From: a virus
Length of the DNA stretch: 45,718 nucleotides
Virus record (IMG/VR): IMGVR_UViG_3300023116_000085
Coordinates: 1 to 45,718 of that record
Direction: 5' to 3' (one strand)
Shown here: in pieces, positions 28,601 through 38,700 of the stretch
How positions within the stretch are numbered: position 1 is the first letter of the stretch
How the letters are laid out: each line of letters begins with the position of its first letter
Translations under genes and position numbers: made by a program
Notes under the pieces: model-generated
Told to the model about the DNA's origin: nothing
What the model saw: only the letters and a program-made list of their open reading frames with translations
The model's database searches: none

Positions 28601-30768
28601 TCTCCTGGTGCAAACTTTCCAGAAAGAGTCTTCACAAACAAGATTCTTCCTGTTGAGTAGACTCCAGATGGACCACCCTCAACAACACCGTATGCTCCAC
28701 TAGTCAAACCATAAACATATGTACCAACGCCATATGATTGTGAAGGTGGTTGAGTTTCTAGTTTGATCTTGGTGAAGAATTGAGGATCAAAATATGAGAG
28801 ACCGAATACAGCATTGTAAGACTGGGTTCCGTCTGCTTCAACACCTTTAGAAAGAACGATGTCGGAGTCAGAGTTGAATCCAGTTCCTCTTTCCTGTAGG
28901 AAGAAGTTGCTTGGTTTTGCAGTACCGATTACTGGAGTAATTGTCTCGCTATAATCGATGATGTTAGCAAATACAGTTGATGAAAGATCTTCTTTCTCAT
29001 CTCCTCTAGCATCTGCTTCTGTTAGGAAGAGCTTTCTCTTTTTACCTTCTTCAGATCCTTCGTCATACTCAATGAAGATATTTTCAAGATCGCTCTTCAA
29101 TCCAGTTACTGTTACTTCTAGGAATCTGGACTCTTCAGTAGTACCAGGATTCTTTGCTGGTTTGAATACTTTACTGTACGATAGAACATCAACGTAATCA
29201 ACTACGTTCGTGCCTGCTCTTGTCTTGACATACCATAGTTTGTTGAATGTATCTGTCAAATCTGATGCAACAATTGATGCAATTGGAATATTGACATCAA
29301 CTACCTCAAGAGTGATCGTTCTAACACCTTTATTAGAATCTAAGAACTGACCTCTTCTTGTAATTGTTTGACGATAGTTGTTGCTTGCCTCTGTGTTGTT
29401 AAGACCAACATATCCATCATTGAACAAAGATGAGAGATATAAAGTTGGATATGCTGTTAATTGTGAACCTTCTTTGTTGAGAGGAACACTACCGTAGGTA
29501 TTAGTAATACTGAATGTAGGTAGTCCTCTTGTTTTGAGAGTTACATTGTCGCTGGTGAGACTTTCTCTTGCTTTGTTAATCTCAAGATACTTAGTTTCCT
29601 TATTGACAATTTCATATCCTTTGATATATGCCTTACCAGGACCAACACTGGCAACCATTTTTCTGGCAGCTTCGCCAGCAGTATATCCATTATAAAGACC
29701 AAATTCATCAGCAGAGTAGATACCGCGATTGCTATCCTTCTGTGCAAACTCTCTGATATCAATTGCAAAATCATCTACAACATAATCACCACTCTCGTCA
29801 AATGTTCTTCTTGCAAGTGTTTGCTCAATGATAGAATAGTCAGCAGCAGTTACTTTTCTCTGTACTTGACCTCTTTTGACAGTGATAAGTTGAATAAAAT
29901 TCTTATCTGTAATTGCATCTAGAGCAAACTCTTTTAATTCAAGACTAATTTTTAGTCTATGTGCTCCAGGTGCGGTGTAGTTAGAAGATCCAATTGCATT
30001 ATCGTATAGACTTGAATCTTCTTCTGGACTAATAATTTCTTCCTTAATGGTAAAACCAACTTTTGCAGATGGTTTATCATAGTATTCATCAATGACGAGC
30101 AGAGCTGCTTCATTGCGAACAAAATATCCATTAACAAAATAGATACCTTCTTCTACCTTAACAGCAGAAGCGTATCCCATTGCAGGACTTTCTAGTGATG
30201 TAGTATCTCCAGTATCTGGGTTAGTTACATTGATACTGGTAGGTAATACACTACCATCTGTTCCAACAACCATTAATGGAGTGTTGACACCATCAATAAC
30301 TTCTAAAGTCTCGCCTTGTCTGAATGTGGACTCTGTATTAGAATTACCACTATTGATATAGCTAACGTATAGAGTATCTGCCGTTGCCTCGGTTGACAGA
30401 TTTGCTGCTAGAACATTAGCAATAACGCCAGAAGTTAAACCTCTTAGTTGTTGACCTACTAGTTGAGTAATATCATACTTCTTATAAACGATATCGTTTC
30501 CATCGTTTACTGCAACTTCAGATACAGAAGATAACTTTACATAATCTAATTTGGTATTTAAACCAACCTCTCCAGGAATTACAAGTTCTCCTTGCTTAAA
30601 TGCATATCTACCAAAACTCTCAATCTGGTTTTGGAGGATTGACTGAACTTGTGTTAATTCTCTACCTTGAATGGAGTATCCAGGACGGAATAGAATTTTA
30701 TAAAAATTCTTACTCGCGTCAAAGTCCTCGTAATAAGGATTTACATTTAGGTTCGTCTTCTGAGGCAT
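22612..30768 (-). CDS. Giant 2,718-residue virion structural protein with N-terminal DUF4815
   Basis: The N-terminus reads NPYYEDFDASKNFYKILFRP followed by LTQVQSILQNQIE, the signature of the DUF4815 family found in cyanophage structural proteins. The DUF region covers roughly the first 330 residues. A predicted coiled coil lies near residues 1365-1400 (KLEKRIERLEYYTTLSILE). GSGY-type beta repeats lie near residues 1955-2030 (SGFGYTEAP). No catalytic motif was seen. The start codon has GGAG four bases upstream. The gene follows the gp8 terminator and occupies the place of T4 genes 9 and 10, so a peripheral baseplate or fibre-attachment role is inferred. Its length far exceeds either T4 protein. 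Confidence 0.85.
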   Translation of the reverse strand: MPQKTNLNVNPYYEDFDASKNFYKILFRPGYSIQGRELTQVQSILQNQIESFGRYAFKQGELVIPGEVGLNTKLDYVKLSSVSEVAVNDGNDIVYKKYDITQLVGQQLRGLTSGVIANVLAANLSTEATADTLYVSYINSGNSNTESTFRQGETLEVIDGVNTPLMVVGTDGSVLPTSINVTNPDTGDTTSLESPAMGYASAVKVEEGIYFVNGYFVRNEAALLVIDEYYDKPSAKVGFTIKEEIISPEEDSSLYDNAIGSSNYTAPGAHRLKISLELKEFALDAITDKNFIQLITVKRGQVQRKVTAADYSIIEQTLARRTFDESGDYVVDDFAIDIREFAQKDSNRGIYSADEFGLYNGYTAGEAARKMVASVGPGKAYIKGYEIVNKETKYLEINKARESLTSDNVTLKTRGLPTFSITNTYGSVPLNKEGSQLTAYPTLYLSSLFNDGYVGLNNTEASNNYRQTITRRGQFLDSNKGVRTITLEVVDVNIPIASIVASDLTDTFNKLWYVKTRAGTNVVDYVDVLSYSKVFKPAKNPGTTEESRFLEVTVTGLKSDLENIFIEYDEGSEEGKKRKLFLTEADARGDEKEDLSSTVFANIIDYSETITPVIGTAKPSNFFLQERGTGFNSDSDIVLSKGVEADGTQSYNAVFGLSYFDPQFFTKIKLETQPPSQSYGVGTYVYGLTSGAYGVVEGGPSGVYSTGRILFVKTLSGKFAPGETLKDEGGNLVKIAQENTISHFVVQERGLGYPTTSTIKIDGVLFDQGKIELGFLGQGIYRVDILDRTAVSNTYSRPPVVSIDAGEATPTTAAVIIPVLNRNTVITYTPQNVKSIGTSYGSGGANTFTADVLVDDRNYADLYDVTDFTFFGKKGTKFLESTSFSADASSVVQQGDLIQFSDDSNNVIRAVVQYATIQKGSSKTRIYLDETLYDDVASTSVVRFRPVIQNANSGTLLFPTGSRSVQSVSAGPDDSKIVYYFRRDFVTAGSTGGGLITFAAQLPFGTQRFTTFNEKNYVITVLNKNDADKVETGDIVYIDEDNVEITSATDTASGLVSGSIQFNLPSSYFNTGSIEGIANYTAPELKLTATLEVENAKPRLKTAVRNKRIVVDSSGDRVIPFRGTDYDSDVVETLSYSDAFKLRYVYEGTSTQPPEIDSAGNLVSGSDVTNRFTFDNGQRDTIYDVSRIVIKPGYEAPTGQLVIAFDYFEQSQGDFCTIDSYLHDAGVPEDEIPSFNSSVLGNVELKNVIDFRPKVNTATIVPGFQDTSSLEVITSNFTGSGSVFAATPAPDSNLEYTFKFSQVQYLDRIDGIFLNKNGEFIVKEGNSSLNPSKPDPVKDAIPLFYAYVPAYTNTSKDVRITPVEHRRYTMKDIGKLEKRIERLEYYTTLSILEQQALNMQVKDEVGLDRFKSGFFVDNFESHSIGNLVSVDYKCSIDSRQSVLRPQSKEDSFTLKEVYTRQDQRSVAGYQKTGSVITLPYSKLSLLGNDFASKTINPNPFVVVQYVGDGAVSPAIDQWYDQSVEPLVVDTNTSIFNIFLAKENVKESFSSLHDSFIVNWVGSSPSFTTINSLGELNTTQANAGVKAASVGSSSNISPQNNEIGKGVRTKTVGENVVSTALQFFARTKPIKFVIGRLKPNTKISVFLEGRDISRWVNPDLRFTGTAGNSLSAFNGEIVTDENGNASGLILLPAGKPPTENATWTGDATTVEYDDSAEEVRFTTGELTFRFTSSATNADKATVDTYAEVKYYATGVLPQNPASIVSTRPSYFKSNEGVQFVDSNTDNPIRPNPLAQTFKIENFEGGLFVTGLDLFFSKKSTNIPVKAYITNVDFDKPSKNIVPGTERTLSPDTYLKCYSNGNVLISKGEYVVGKSSAASGPISRVVDKNGVEVTPSSTGVFALTNEQVYTLILSNHNGRSFIQNEELEIPSVELANDKDGTSLALTIAKDSGRVSDIRIKNPGANYDSAVLTIESPQLPGGSVATAKVNVSGGKIYNVDVSISGFGYTEAPSVVVKGVGNGAGGCEVETFIEIDTPAVRMGVATDFEGLTASTTPTRFEFEYPVYLQNDTEYALVVETDSSDFEMWASRLGETDLATSTVITTQPALGSVYKSQNTENWTEDNFEDLKFTLYRAEFDISRPAELLVKNEDLGYELLDADPIETNATAESIATSKLFKNNNSVIKFNHRDNGFEDSGKSYVFFRGVKDVGGVNSEVFNTNLYQVSNSGIDSYNIRTITSASRNSFGGGSSVYATYNRKYEVLYPQVHYLTVTGTKIDTSVKTTNIIPVDSSTTNYTSYSESAYEKTFLNEAHYFDNQKVLASQINETLNNLSRSLTYKMALSSTVSYLSPVIDLSSASVKTVSNRIENAGGQENRYGRRDQILEFYPVYTFQLSTTTPDVTYQNNQSVKGKTSSATGTVSKVDGNTVWVRVRTKQGFEINEELDMTQFTNVQSAPTITVGSTPSLVTPVINSSTQSAAGESITIVARNPVESKILETYDNRITGKSIIWNRTTRQLTLRTDQQPINDDYTARVIDSNLYARANEVTDQIADIFRVGDIISYPNQPDDEALFMEVQRVSYTNGVDFVAEDTSKNSSSAAKYVTKEIYITNPATAIDVHLLANMKDISNVQVLYKYKRSSSQENFEDAEWFYFNESGEPDSLEIATADNSISSIVEKQSAYQDLKYSVAGLPEFSSFAIKVVMKGVDPAYVPKIQDIRAVAAF

Positions 30769-30780
30769 CGTACTCCGCCA

Positions 30781-30806
30781 AATACTAGTATCTAGTCCCT
30801 AGTATT
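30781..30806. repeat. 8-bp inverted repeat in the leader of the DUF4815 gene
   Basis: AATACTAG (30781-30788) is the exact inverse of CTAGTATT (30799-30806), with a 10-base loop. One arm overlaps the late promoter-like octamer; the other lies just before the GGAG ribosome-binding site at about -5. A folded RNA could affect translation start, or the palindrome could bind a regulator. Confidence 0.45.
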
Positions 30807-30810
30807 TAGT
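30803..30810 (-). promoter_or_regulatory. Late promoter-like octamer before the DUF4815 gene (ACTAAATA)
   Basis: ACTAAATA lies directly downstream of the gp8 terminator and 34 bases before the next start codon. It carries C at the second position, as do the motifs at 16525-16532 and 7778-7785. Position supports it more than the sequence does. Confidence 0.5.
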
Positions 30811-30815
30811 AAGGA

Positions 30816-30846
30816 TAAAAAAAATCCCCCGATCTCTCGGGGGATT
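30816..30846 (-). terminator. Intrinsic terminator after gp8
   Basis: On the minus strand a 10-bp perfect stem (AATCCCCCGA / TCGGGGGATT, arms 30837-30846 and 30823-30832) closes a GAGA loop and runs into eight T residues. It begins 17 bases after the gp8 stop. The run of T residues lies only on the minus-strand side, which fixes the direction. Confidence 0.93.
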
Positions 30847-30863
30847 CTTAGAAGTCTGATAAA

Positions 30864-32693
30864 TCAGAATTCAATTACAAGTTTGATGTCTTCAATCTGG
30901 TCAGGAGCACGGGTGATTAGACGACGGTTCTCAATGTAGATTACATCGCCAGAGTTGTTCTCAATCTCTGGATTTGAAAGACCAGCAGTAAATGAATGAC
31001 CTAGGAGAGGAAGAGTACCACCACCAGTGTTGTAGGTAGTAGCACATGTGCCATCAGCACCAGACTGACCACCAGAAATTACAGCACCAGTGCTTTCAAA
31101 TGCTCTTACAACACCTTGATCGGTGTGTGCATCGTTGGTTTGGATGTACTTGAGAACACCGTCTGTAGTAGAACCAGAATCTAGTACCCAAGAAACAACA
31201 GTTCCATAAGCAGTACCACCAGTTACAGACTGAGTGATTGTCTCATCAGGGATGTAATCTGCTTGTGATCCAGTAATTTTGATAGCTCTTAAACCAGAAA
31301 CGGTATCTTCTGTCAAGAAGTCTGTAGTTCCCCACTCATATGGATCTTTGATAATACCGATACGACGGAAGTCGTTATCAACGGGGAAGTCTCCAGAACC
31401 TTCTGCATATGTTAGGCGAATGTTGGTCATAACACGCTTACCGTTGAGTTCGGTTTCGTGATCTGAACCATGACCACCTTGAGGAGGTAGGATTACTTCT
31501 AGAGCACCTGTCCAACCAGCATTAGTTGTAACTCCGTTGCTTAGACCAGCATCGGAGAAGAGGTTGCCGTTTCCAAGTAGAATATTGCCATATGTGTAAT
31601 CACTACCACGAGATTCAATTACAGCAGTTTGAATTGCTCCAGTACCATCAGTAGTAAACTTAACAACGCCACCAGTGCCATCTCCTTTGATACCAGTGTA
31701 GAGTTCATTGCCAACACCTCTGTTAGCAGGAAGACCGCTACCAGCATCTTCAATTAGAACTACATCAATTGCTCCATCAACAACTTGACCAACAACAGTT
31801 TGACGAGATGCGTTTGAGGGAAGAACAATTGGCATGAAGTCTGAAGAGAGGAACTTCAGAACATCATCAGTTGGGATTGTGTACATGTACTTCCAGATGT
31901 ACTTTCCACCAGTGGTCTCGGTATAGAGACCAGTAGCACCATCATAGTTTGCACCAGTGGTTGTTGGTTCTTCAACTGCATCAACACCAGTTAGGTTAGA
32001 AGGAGATTCGCCGTTATAGAGACACTTGAATACTTCATACTGGGAGTTCATTACATAGAACTTAGCATCAGCAATACTAGTAGAACCAGAAGCAGATTGC
32101 TTACCAATCTGACCACCGCCACCTGGGGTTGCGGAATAATCAGGTTTCCACATGTCGAATCTGGGGTTAGCAACGATGTCCCAATTATAGCGACGAATTA
32201 CTGTTCTTGCAAAAGAATCGGTAATACGCTTTGCAGCGATAATTTCATCGTAAAGGCTAATTTTTTCTCTCTGGTTATCTAGGGGAAGAGGTGGAACATC
32301 TTCTGTAGCGTAGCGATAAACACCAGTCTTAGCAGTAACACCAGTTGTCGTGGATCCACCATCTGCAGTCTCTTGTAGGGTGCTTCCTAGAGGAGGAGCA
32401 GAGTTAACACCATTGCTGCCAAAAACGTCGGTTAAAAGAATGGCACTATCATATACGGCAGCAACAGTAGCACGGAAAGTATTATATGCACCAGCATACA
32501 CTTCATTACCAACAGTGAAATTACCACCGTCTTTGGAATATACTTCTAAGTATGCTCTCCATGGTTGTGGGCGACCCACAAAGAAATACATCCTAGTTTT
32601 GTCGGGGCTATCATCGGTAGCACCCTCAGTTAGCGATTCAAGGAATTGCTTCGCATTAAAAATTCTAAACTTATCAGAGATAATAGCAGCCAT
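30864..32693 (-). CDS. 8: Baseplate wedge subunit gp8
   Basis: The 609-residue product matches the enlarged gp8 found in T4-like cyanophages; T4 gp8 itself is 334 residues. Recognisable stretches are FRIFNAKQFLESL near the N-terminus, AAKRITDSFARTVIRRYNWD near residue 155, and then WKPDYSATP. KFYVMNSQYEVFKCLYNGE, WKYMYTIPTDDVLKFL and SSDFMPIVLP follow. Gp8 is a wedge protein that bridges gp7 and gp10 in T4. The extra length is mostly a C-terminal half rich in glycine and beta-prone sequence. A doubled late promoter lies upstream and a strong terminator follows the TGA stop, so gp8 ends a transcription unit. Confidence 0.9.
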   Translation of the reverse strand: MAAIISDKFRIFNAKQFLESLTEGATDDSPDKTRMYFFVGRPQPWRAYLEVYSKDGGNFTVGNEVYAGAYNTFRATVAAVYDSAILLTDVFGSNGVNSAPPLGSTLQETADGGSTTTGVTAKTGVYRYATEDVPPLPLDNQREKISLYDEIIAAKRITDSFARTVIRRYNWDIVANPRFDMWKPDYSATPGGGGQIGKQSASGSTSIADAKFYVMNSQYEVFKCLYNGESPSNLTGVDAVEEPTTTGANYDGATGLYTETTGGKYIWKYMYTIPTDDVLKFLSSDFMPIVLPSNASRQTVVGQVVDGAIDVVLIEDAGSGLPANRGVGNELYTGIKGDGTGGVVKFTTDGTGAIQTAVIESRGSDYTYGNILLGNGNLFSDAGLSNGVTTNAGWTGALEVILPPQGGHGSDHETELNGKRVMTNIRLTYAEGSGDFPVDNDFRRIGIIKDPYEWGTTDFLTEDTVSGLRAIKITGSQADYIPDETITQSVTGGTAYGTVVSWVLDSGSTTDGVLKYIQTNDAHTDQGVVRAFESTGAVISGGQSGADGTCATTYNTGGGTLPLLGHSFTAGLSNPEIENNSGDVIYIENRRLITRAPDQIEDIKLVIEF

Positions 32694-32725
32694 TGGTTTT
32701 TTCCGACGTAGTGTTGTGCCTGAGT

Positions 32726-32739
32726 TATTTATATTTATG
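32726..32739 (-). promoter_or_regulatory. Double late promoter motif before gp8
   Basis: Two T4-type octamers overlap by two bases on the minus strand: CATAAATA (32732-32739), then TATAAATA (32726-32733). The second is the exact T4 consensus and lies 32 bases before the gp8 start. This is the only doubled motif in the window and implies strong late transcription of gp8. Confidence 0.8.
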
Positions 32740-32746
32740 CAGTTAT

Positions 32747-35700
32747 TTAGTCAATTGTAAATGGAAGTACCTCATCGCCAGTTGATGGGAAACCATCGCC
32801 TCTAATCTTATTCACACCAGTGAATGACGTAGAAGTAATACCAGTGTATTCAAAGACCGAAATAGTACCAGAATACGTTCCACTATTCATTTTGATCATA
32901 ATGTGTCCAGTAGTTGGGAAGTAACTGGTACTATTGACATCCAATTCACCATTGATATCAAGACCACTAGATGTGATGCAAACTGGGTTTTGAATTGATG
33001 GAGGCAAGAGATTAAACTTATCACCCGCAAGTGTATAACTTGAAGATGCTCTTTCTGTAAAATCCCTGACAGTTAATGATGGGAAGTATGTATCAAGTTC
33101 TTCAATGGTTAATCCAGAAACATTTGCAGATCCATCATCAAAAATTCCATCAAAATGACTAATTGTATGTCCCGCATTGGTTCTTTCATAATTTCCAATA
33201 TATTCTGATGATGTACCAAATACAGCGTTAGAAACAAAAATTGTTGTAGTATCACGCTTGATAACTCCATACGAATTATCAAGATCAACAAATCCATTGA
33301 GTCTAGTTCCAATTGGGTCACTAATGAACACACTTTCCTCATAACCATCTACTGCTCCAGATGGAGGAGTAAAGAGAAGAACTTCTAACTGATTCTTCTG
33401 AATTATAAATTCGCTTTGTACTGTTTGAACCTCACATCTTACTGTAGTTGATGCTTCTTGTACTGTAGCAACTGGAGTAATATCAAATGGAACTTCCAAT
33501 TTATAGAATACTCTAGCAACAATTGTTGAAATAGATTCAACATTAAGTTGTGGTTGAATCTCTGCTGTTAATACTCTAGAACTAGTTGTTAGGGATACTG
33601 TGGGAGATTGTACTTGCTGATATCTTACTCTATCCTGACCAGTTCCAGCAACACCAGATGCTGCTTGAACTGTAGAGATACTAGATGCCGACTCAACCTT
33701 AGCAACACCACCGTATGCTACAGATACTGGATCTGGGATTTGTCTGATAAATGTTCCTGCTGTCCAAGATTTAGCAGTAGTTCCCTGCTGTCCTCTTTGA
33801 ACCATTAAGAATCTATCAGATAGTTTACGTAGATATCTTACAACTTCATCGCCAATCAACAAATAACCATTTGTTTTGAATTTGCTTGTATCTGCAATGT
33901 AAATAATGGTATCAGTTGGATCCGCATCAACATCAAGATATGCACCAGTCTGATAGTAATTAACATTAGATAGAGCATCATTCTGTAGTTGAATATTGAC
34001 AGTGTTGGTGAACTGTCTATTTGCCGTAACAACAGAATTTGAAATTACATCAGACAAACGACCAGAAACTTGAGATACATATTGATTTGTTGATGCAAAT
34101 ACGTCAATAATAACAAACTTATCTGGATTTGGTCTGCTAGAACGAATTTCTGATGTAGAAGTAGAGAGGTCTTCTCCAGTATTTTCAATCAATTGAATTT
34201 CAGATTCAATATCAGTTCCAACAGCAACTGGACTTGTTGCAAACTGTGCGGTGATAGAAATAATCTGATCTGCGGCAGGTAGTCTGATAATATCAATACT
34301 AGACTGTGCAATTAAACTGAATTGGTTAACATATGGATTGACACCAAGATTGATTAGTGAAACTCCAATATCTCTATCAGATAGAATATCATATCTTCTA
34401 GCAACCTCTACTCTTGGTGCTTTTGTATAACCAGAACCACCTTCAATTAGATCGACACTAATTACTTGACCCTTACTTACAAGAACGTTTGCTCTTGCAC
34501 CGCCACCATTGCCATCTAAAGGAATAAAGTGGAGAACTGGAGGAGTGTAATACTGATATGCAGTTGGTTGAGTTAATGGTTCATAACTACGCTGATTCCA
34601 CTCTAAACCTACAACAGAACCATTTTCGATGATTGCAACAACTGATAATCCTTCTCCTCTAGTGATACCATTATATCTTTCAACATCAACAGATCCGAAC
34701 AGGGATGACGAAACCTCTTCCCTTGGTCTCTGCTCTTTGCTGGTGGTGGTTCCAGGCAACTTCTTGATTCTTCTGAAATTTTCTTCGCCTTCTACTCTAA
34801 TGTTATCTCCATTGGATAGACTTAAGAATGGATTTCTATAAGTTTTTCCTAAGAATGTTCCAGACCAGATTTGATTATTATCAGAAAGAATCAGTCTTCC
34901 AAATTCATCTTCTGCGTAAGTAATAGTATAATCTGAAATTGATATTGTTGTATTACGAGCATAATCTCCCTTAACAGCAAAAACAATAGGTTTAGATGTA
35001 TCAAGAATACACTTAGATCCAAATACAGCAAATGCAATTTGTGTTGCATATGTAGCAATATTTGATAGTTCTCCTAGTACATTATAAGTATTGTCATCAT
35101 TGACTTGCCATGCATGGATTGGAGATCCAATTTTATCACCCATCCAAGCAAAAGTTTCAAAAGTTGATAGACCAGAAGTAACATCTAATACAACTGATGC
35201 TTTTGCATAGTATTGATTTGGAGCAAAGTCGTAAATATTAAGAACCTGACCGACATCTCTACCATAGAGATATCTCATGTCAATCTTCATTTCCTTTTTA
35301 ATAGGAACATTGAAGTATATGTTTGGACCAGAAATTGTATAACTATATCCTTCTCTCTGTAGGACGCCATCTAGGAAGACATATAAGAACTCTTTGTCTT
35401 CAATACTTTGTACAGTACCGTCTTCTACATCAAGAATCAGAAATGGACCAGTCCTAGAACCATCAACTAAATTCTTATCAATTGTTAATCTCTTATAGTT
35501 ACCAACACCAATACCAACAACTTTTTCAACCGCAGTTGGTTCGCCAATGCTCTTAGCACCAAAATCTTGATCCCAGATAGGAGCAACATCAAATACTAAT
35601 TTGTTTGGAATTGTAGTTCTATCAATGTAGTAAGAATCTTCGCCAGGATAGTCTGCATTATACTTTGGACGTTGAAGTACAGCATTGATAGTCAAGAAGA

Positions 35701-38700
35701 GATCTTCATCCTCTTCAGTATTAACTTCACTGCCATCTTCCCAATACATCTCAAAGATTTTGTTCTCACCATCAACATAATCAGGCAGAGTTCTTACCGC
35801 AGATGAATTATTAAGAATATCAGATACATTGTCATAAAGTGAATTGATAGAAGATACAACATCATCACACTCACCATTATAAGGAAGATCTGAATCTGGA
35901 ATTAGATTATAATCTGTGTATGGTTTTGTATCTGTCCAGTTTCCAGGTTTGCTGGCATTGATGCTAACAGCATCAACCGCTCCTGTTCCATTTGCAATAA
36001 TATCCTTAACAATATCAACGAACGAATCAATCGCAGAAGCAACTTCTGAACACTCTGGAACTTGAGCGTCAGCAGAAACACTTGGATCTGTATATGGAGT
36101 AATAGCAGTGTATGTTCCTGCGCCTAGATTGTTTCTCATTGCAAGAATCATCTTCTCACCTAGTTTCTCCCAAGCATCAATCGCAGCAGTGGTTTCTTCT
36201 GCAGATCTGTTAATGTATGTTAATTCTTCGCCATAAGGATATCCTGCGTTTGTATAGTACAAACGAGCAAATTCCACAACCTGTTGATTACCACCAAGTT
36301 TGAGGTGATAGACGATAGCATCAATTAAATATCCAAGATCTCTGTAGCACTTTGCTTTGTCACCTTGGGGAAGAGTATAAGTATCATAAATGTATTCGCT
36401 AATCTCTTCTTGTAGATAGAGTTTATTGCCAGCAATCAAATTAGCAGCATCATAGAAAGTTCCATTATTGATACCACTAAAGAAGAAAGTTGCAGTATCG
36501 TTTCCAGAGAATGAAATAGGAGCAGTGAATGTATCGCCAGGTTCAATGGCAAATGTGTCTCCTAGATCAATGACAACAGTGTTTGTAGGAGCAGTGATAT
36601 CTCCACCACTAGTTCCACTGTATGATGTTGTTCCTTGCGGAGCACCACCGCCACCACCAGAGTTTGCTAGTGCTGCTCTTGAAAGTGTAATTTCGTTATC
36701 ACTATCAATAGAGACAATCTTAGTTCCTTCTGGATATGCTCTACCAGAACTTACATGCATACCAACAGCAAGTCTGTTGGTATCAGAAACTCTCATAGTT
36801 CTGGAACCTTGAATATAACCTACACCAGTTTCAACAATGTCCCAATTTCTGATAGCAAGATTTGCTAAGTTTGTAGCATACTTAATAATACCCAAAGACT
36901 CTGTTTTATTCTTTGTAATATAATCGTAATCAGAGTCATCACCAAACAAATTAATATAATCAACAGTCTTGACGTTACCGCCAAATCTAATATCATGCTC
37001 ATATGCATCTAGAATATAACCCAGATCTCTCTCATAATCATCTTGTTTTGTGCTCCAATCAAGAGATGGATACTTCTCTCTACCATAACCGATTGTCTCT
37101 TCAACAATAAAAGTTCTGTTTCTTTCAATCTGATTTGCAGAATCTAACCATCTTCCATTTCTTTGGAAAATATTTCTGAGTTTTTTGAAGTATCTTGTGT
37201 TATACTGATTGTCTTTGAAAGCAAAATATCTTCCGTAGAAAATAGTTCCAGAATAATCAGAAAGTTCTGATAGATTATTTCCTGTTAACTTTTGTCCTGG
37301 TCCAAGTGGAGGAGCGGCAAAAGTAATAGTATCACCAGAAACAGTATATGCTACTTCTGGTTCTTGTAAAACTCCATTAAGTGTAATAACCAAATTCTTA
37401 GCACTAGCAGGAGAGAACAATGCTCCATTATTTAACAGTTGGAATCTTGTAGTTCCCTGGAGTATTCCATCATCATCAAAATAACCATCAAAAGGAGCAC
37501 TTAAAGTAACTGTAAACGCTCTTGACTCATTAAAGTTAAATTCGGAAGTAGCAGCAGAACCAAGACCTTTCTTGATTCTCTGATTTTCAATCTTTTGAAC
37601 TGTCTGAGTGATAGTTCTTCTGGTGTTCTCAACTGTAATCTTATTCTTATTAGGATCCCAAAGTTGAACAACAGTAAAATGAGAAGCTTTTGGTGCATCT
37701 GTTGGCATTTCTGCCGCAGCATCAGATTCAACATCTACTTGACCAAATAACTTGAATCCAGCAGGGTGTGTCGTTGACTTGATTAACTCACGCCACTGAT
37801 CAATGGGAGTCTTAGACTTGACAACATAAGAATAGTCTTGATAGAAGAAACTATCAGTAATCTTTTGGTTAGATACACCTAACTTTCCTCTGTCGGAACT
37901 GTAGTAACCAATGTTGTCAAAGAAAGAAGTAATTTTTTCTTTGAATGTTGTAGCATAGATTGCTTTTACAGTTCCTGTTGACTTAGAGATAAGACCTCGG
38001 ACTTCCAAGTTTTCTCTAACGATTCCTGTTACAGACTCTAGTTTTAGGAGATTAGATCCTTGACGCCATTCTGCTACTTTCGCTCTCATTACTTCGGTAG
38101 CACCAACTTTTTGCACTACTGTCTCACCTTTTCTAAATCTTCCTTCTGGAGATAGTAATGCTAACGTGTACTTAGATGTGAAGTTAGATGAAACTGTCTT
38201 ATCTAAGTGGAATGCTCCACCATTTCTAATGATGCTAACGCTTTGTGGAATACCAATAGTTCTACTATCAACATATGCCTCAATGTCAGACTCTATAATT
38301 GCAATTGTGGGAGCATATGTATACCCAGAACCAGGAGAGATAACATTGATTGCAAAGATTTTTCCATCTCTAACAACAACATTAAATTTGGCATCAATAC
38401 CATCTCCGTCAACTATAACAATTTTTGGATTCGAATAATTAGAACCTTCGTTATCAATTTGAACTGATGTAATTATTTGCGATTCTAAATCAAACAAAAC
38501 AGTAGCAGATGCTCTGTAGTTCTGTGTGAGAGCAACTCCAGTGATAATAGGAACTTTCTTATAGTTTAGTCCAAGGTTAGTAATCTTAAAGTCATTAATT
38601 TCGCCAACAGCAAACTGACCTGTGGTGGTATAAGAAATATCACCAGATCCATCCCAGAGAGGTTCCGATGGTACATTATAAACAAATCTATTTGGCGTTA

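Noticed and set aside
36642-36660. Run of GGN codons (poly-glycine) as a frameshift or slippage site
   Set aside because: It is a short glycine linker between modules; the reading frame continues unchanged on both sides and no second frame is conserved.
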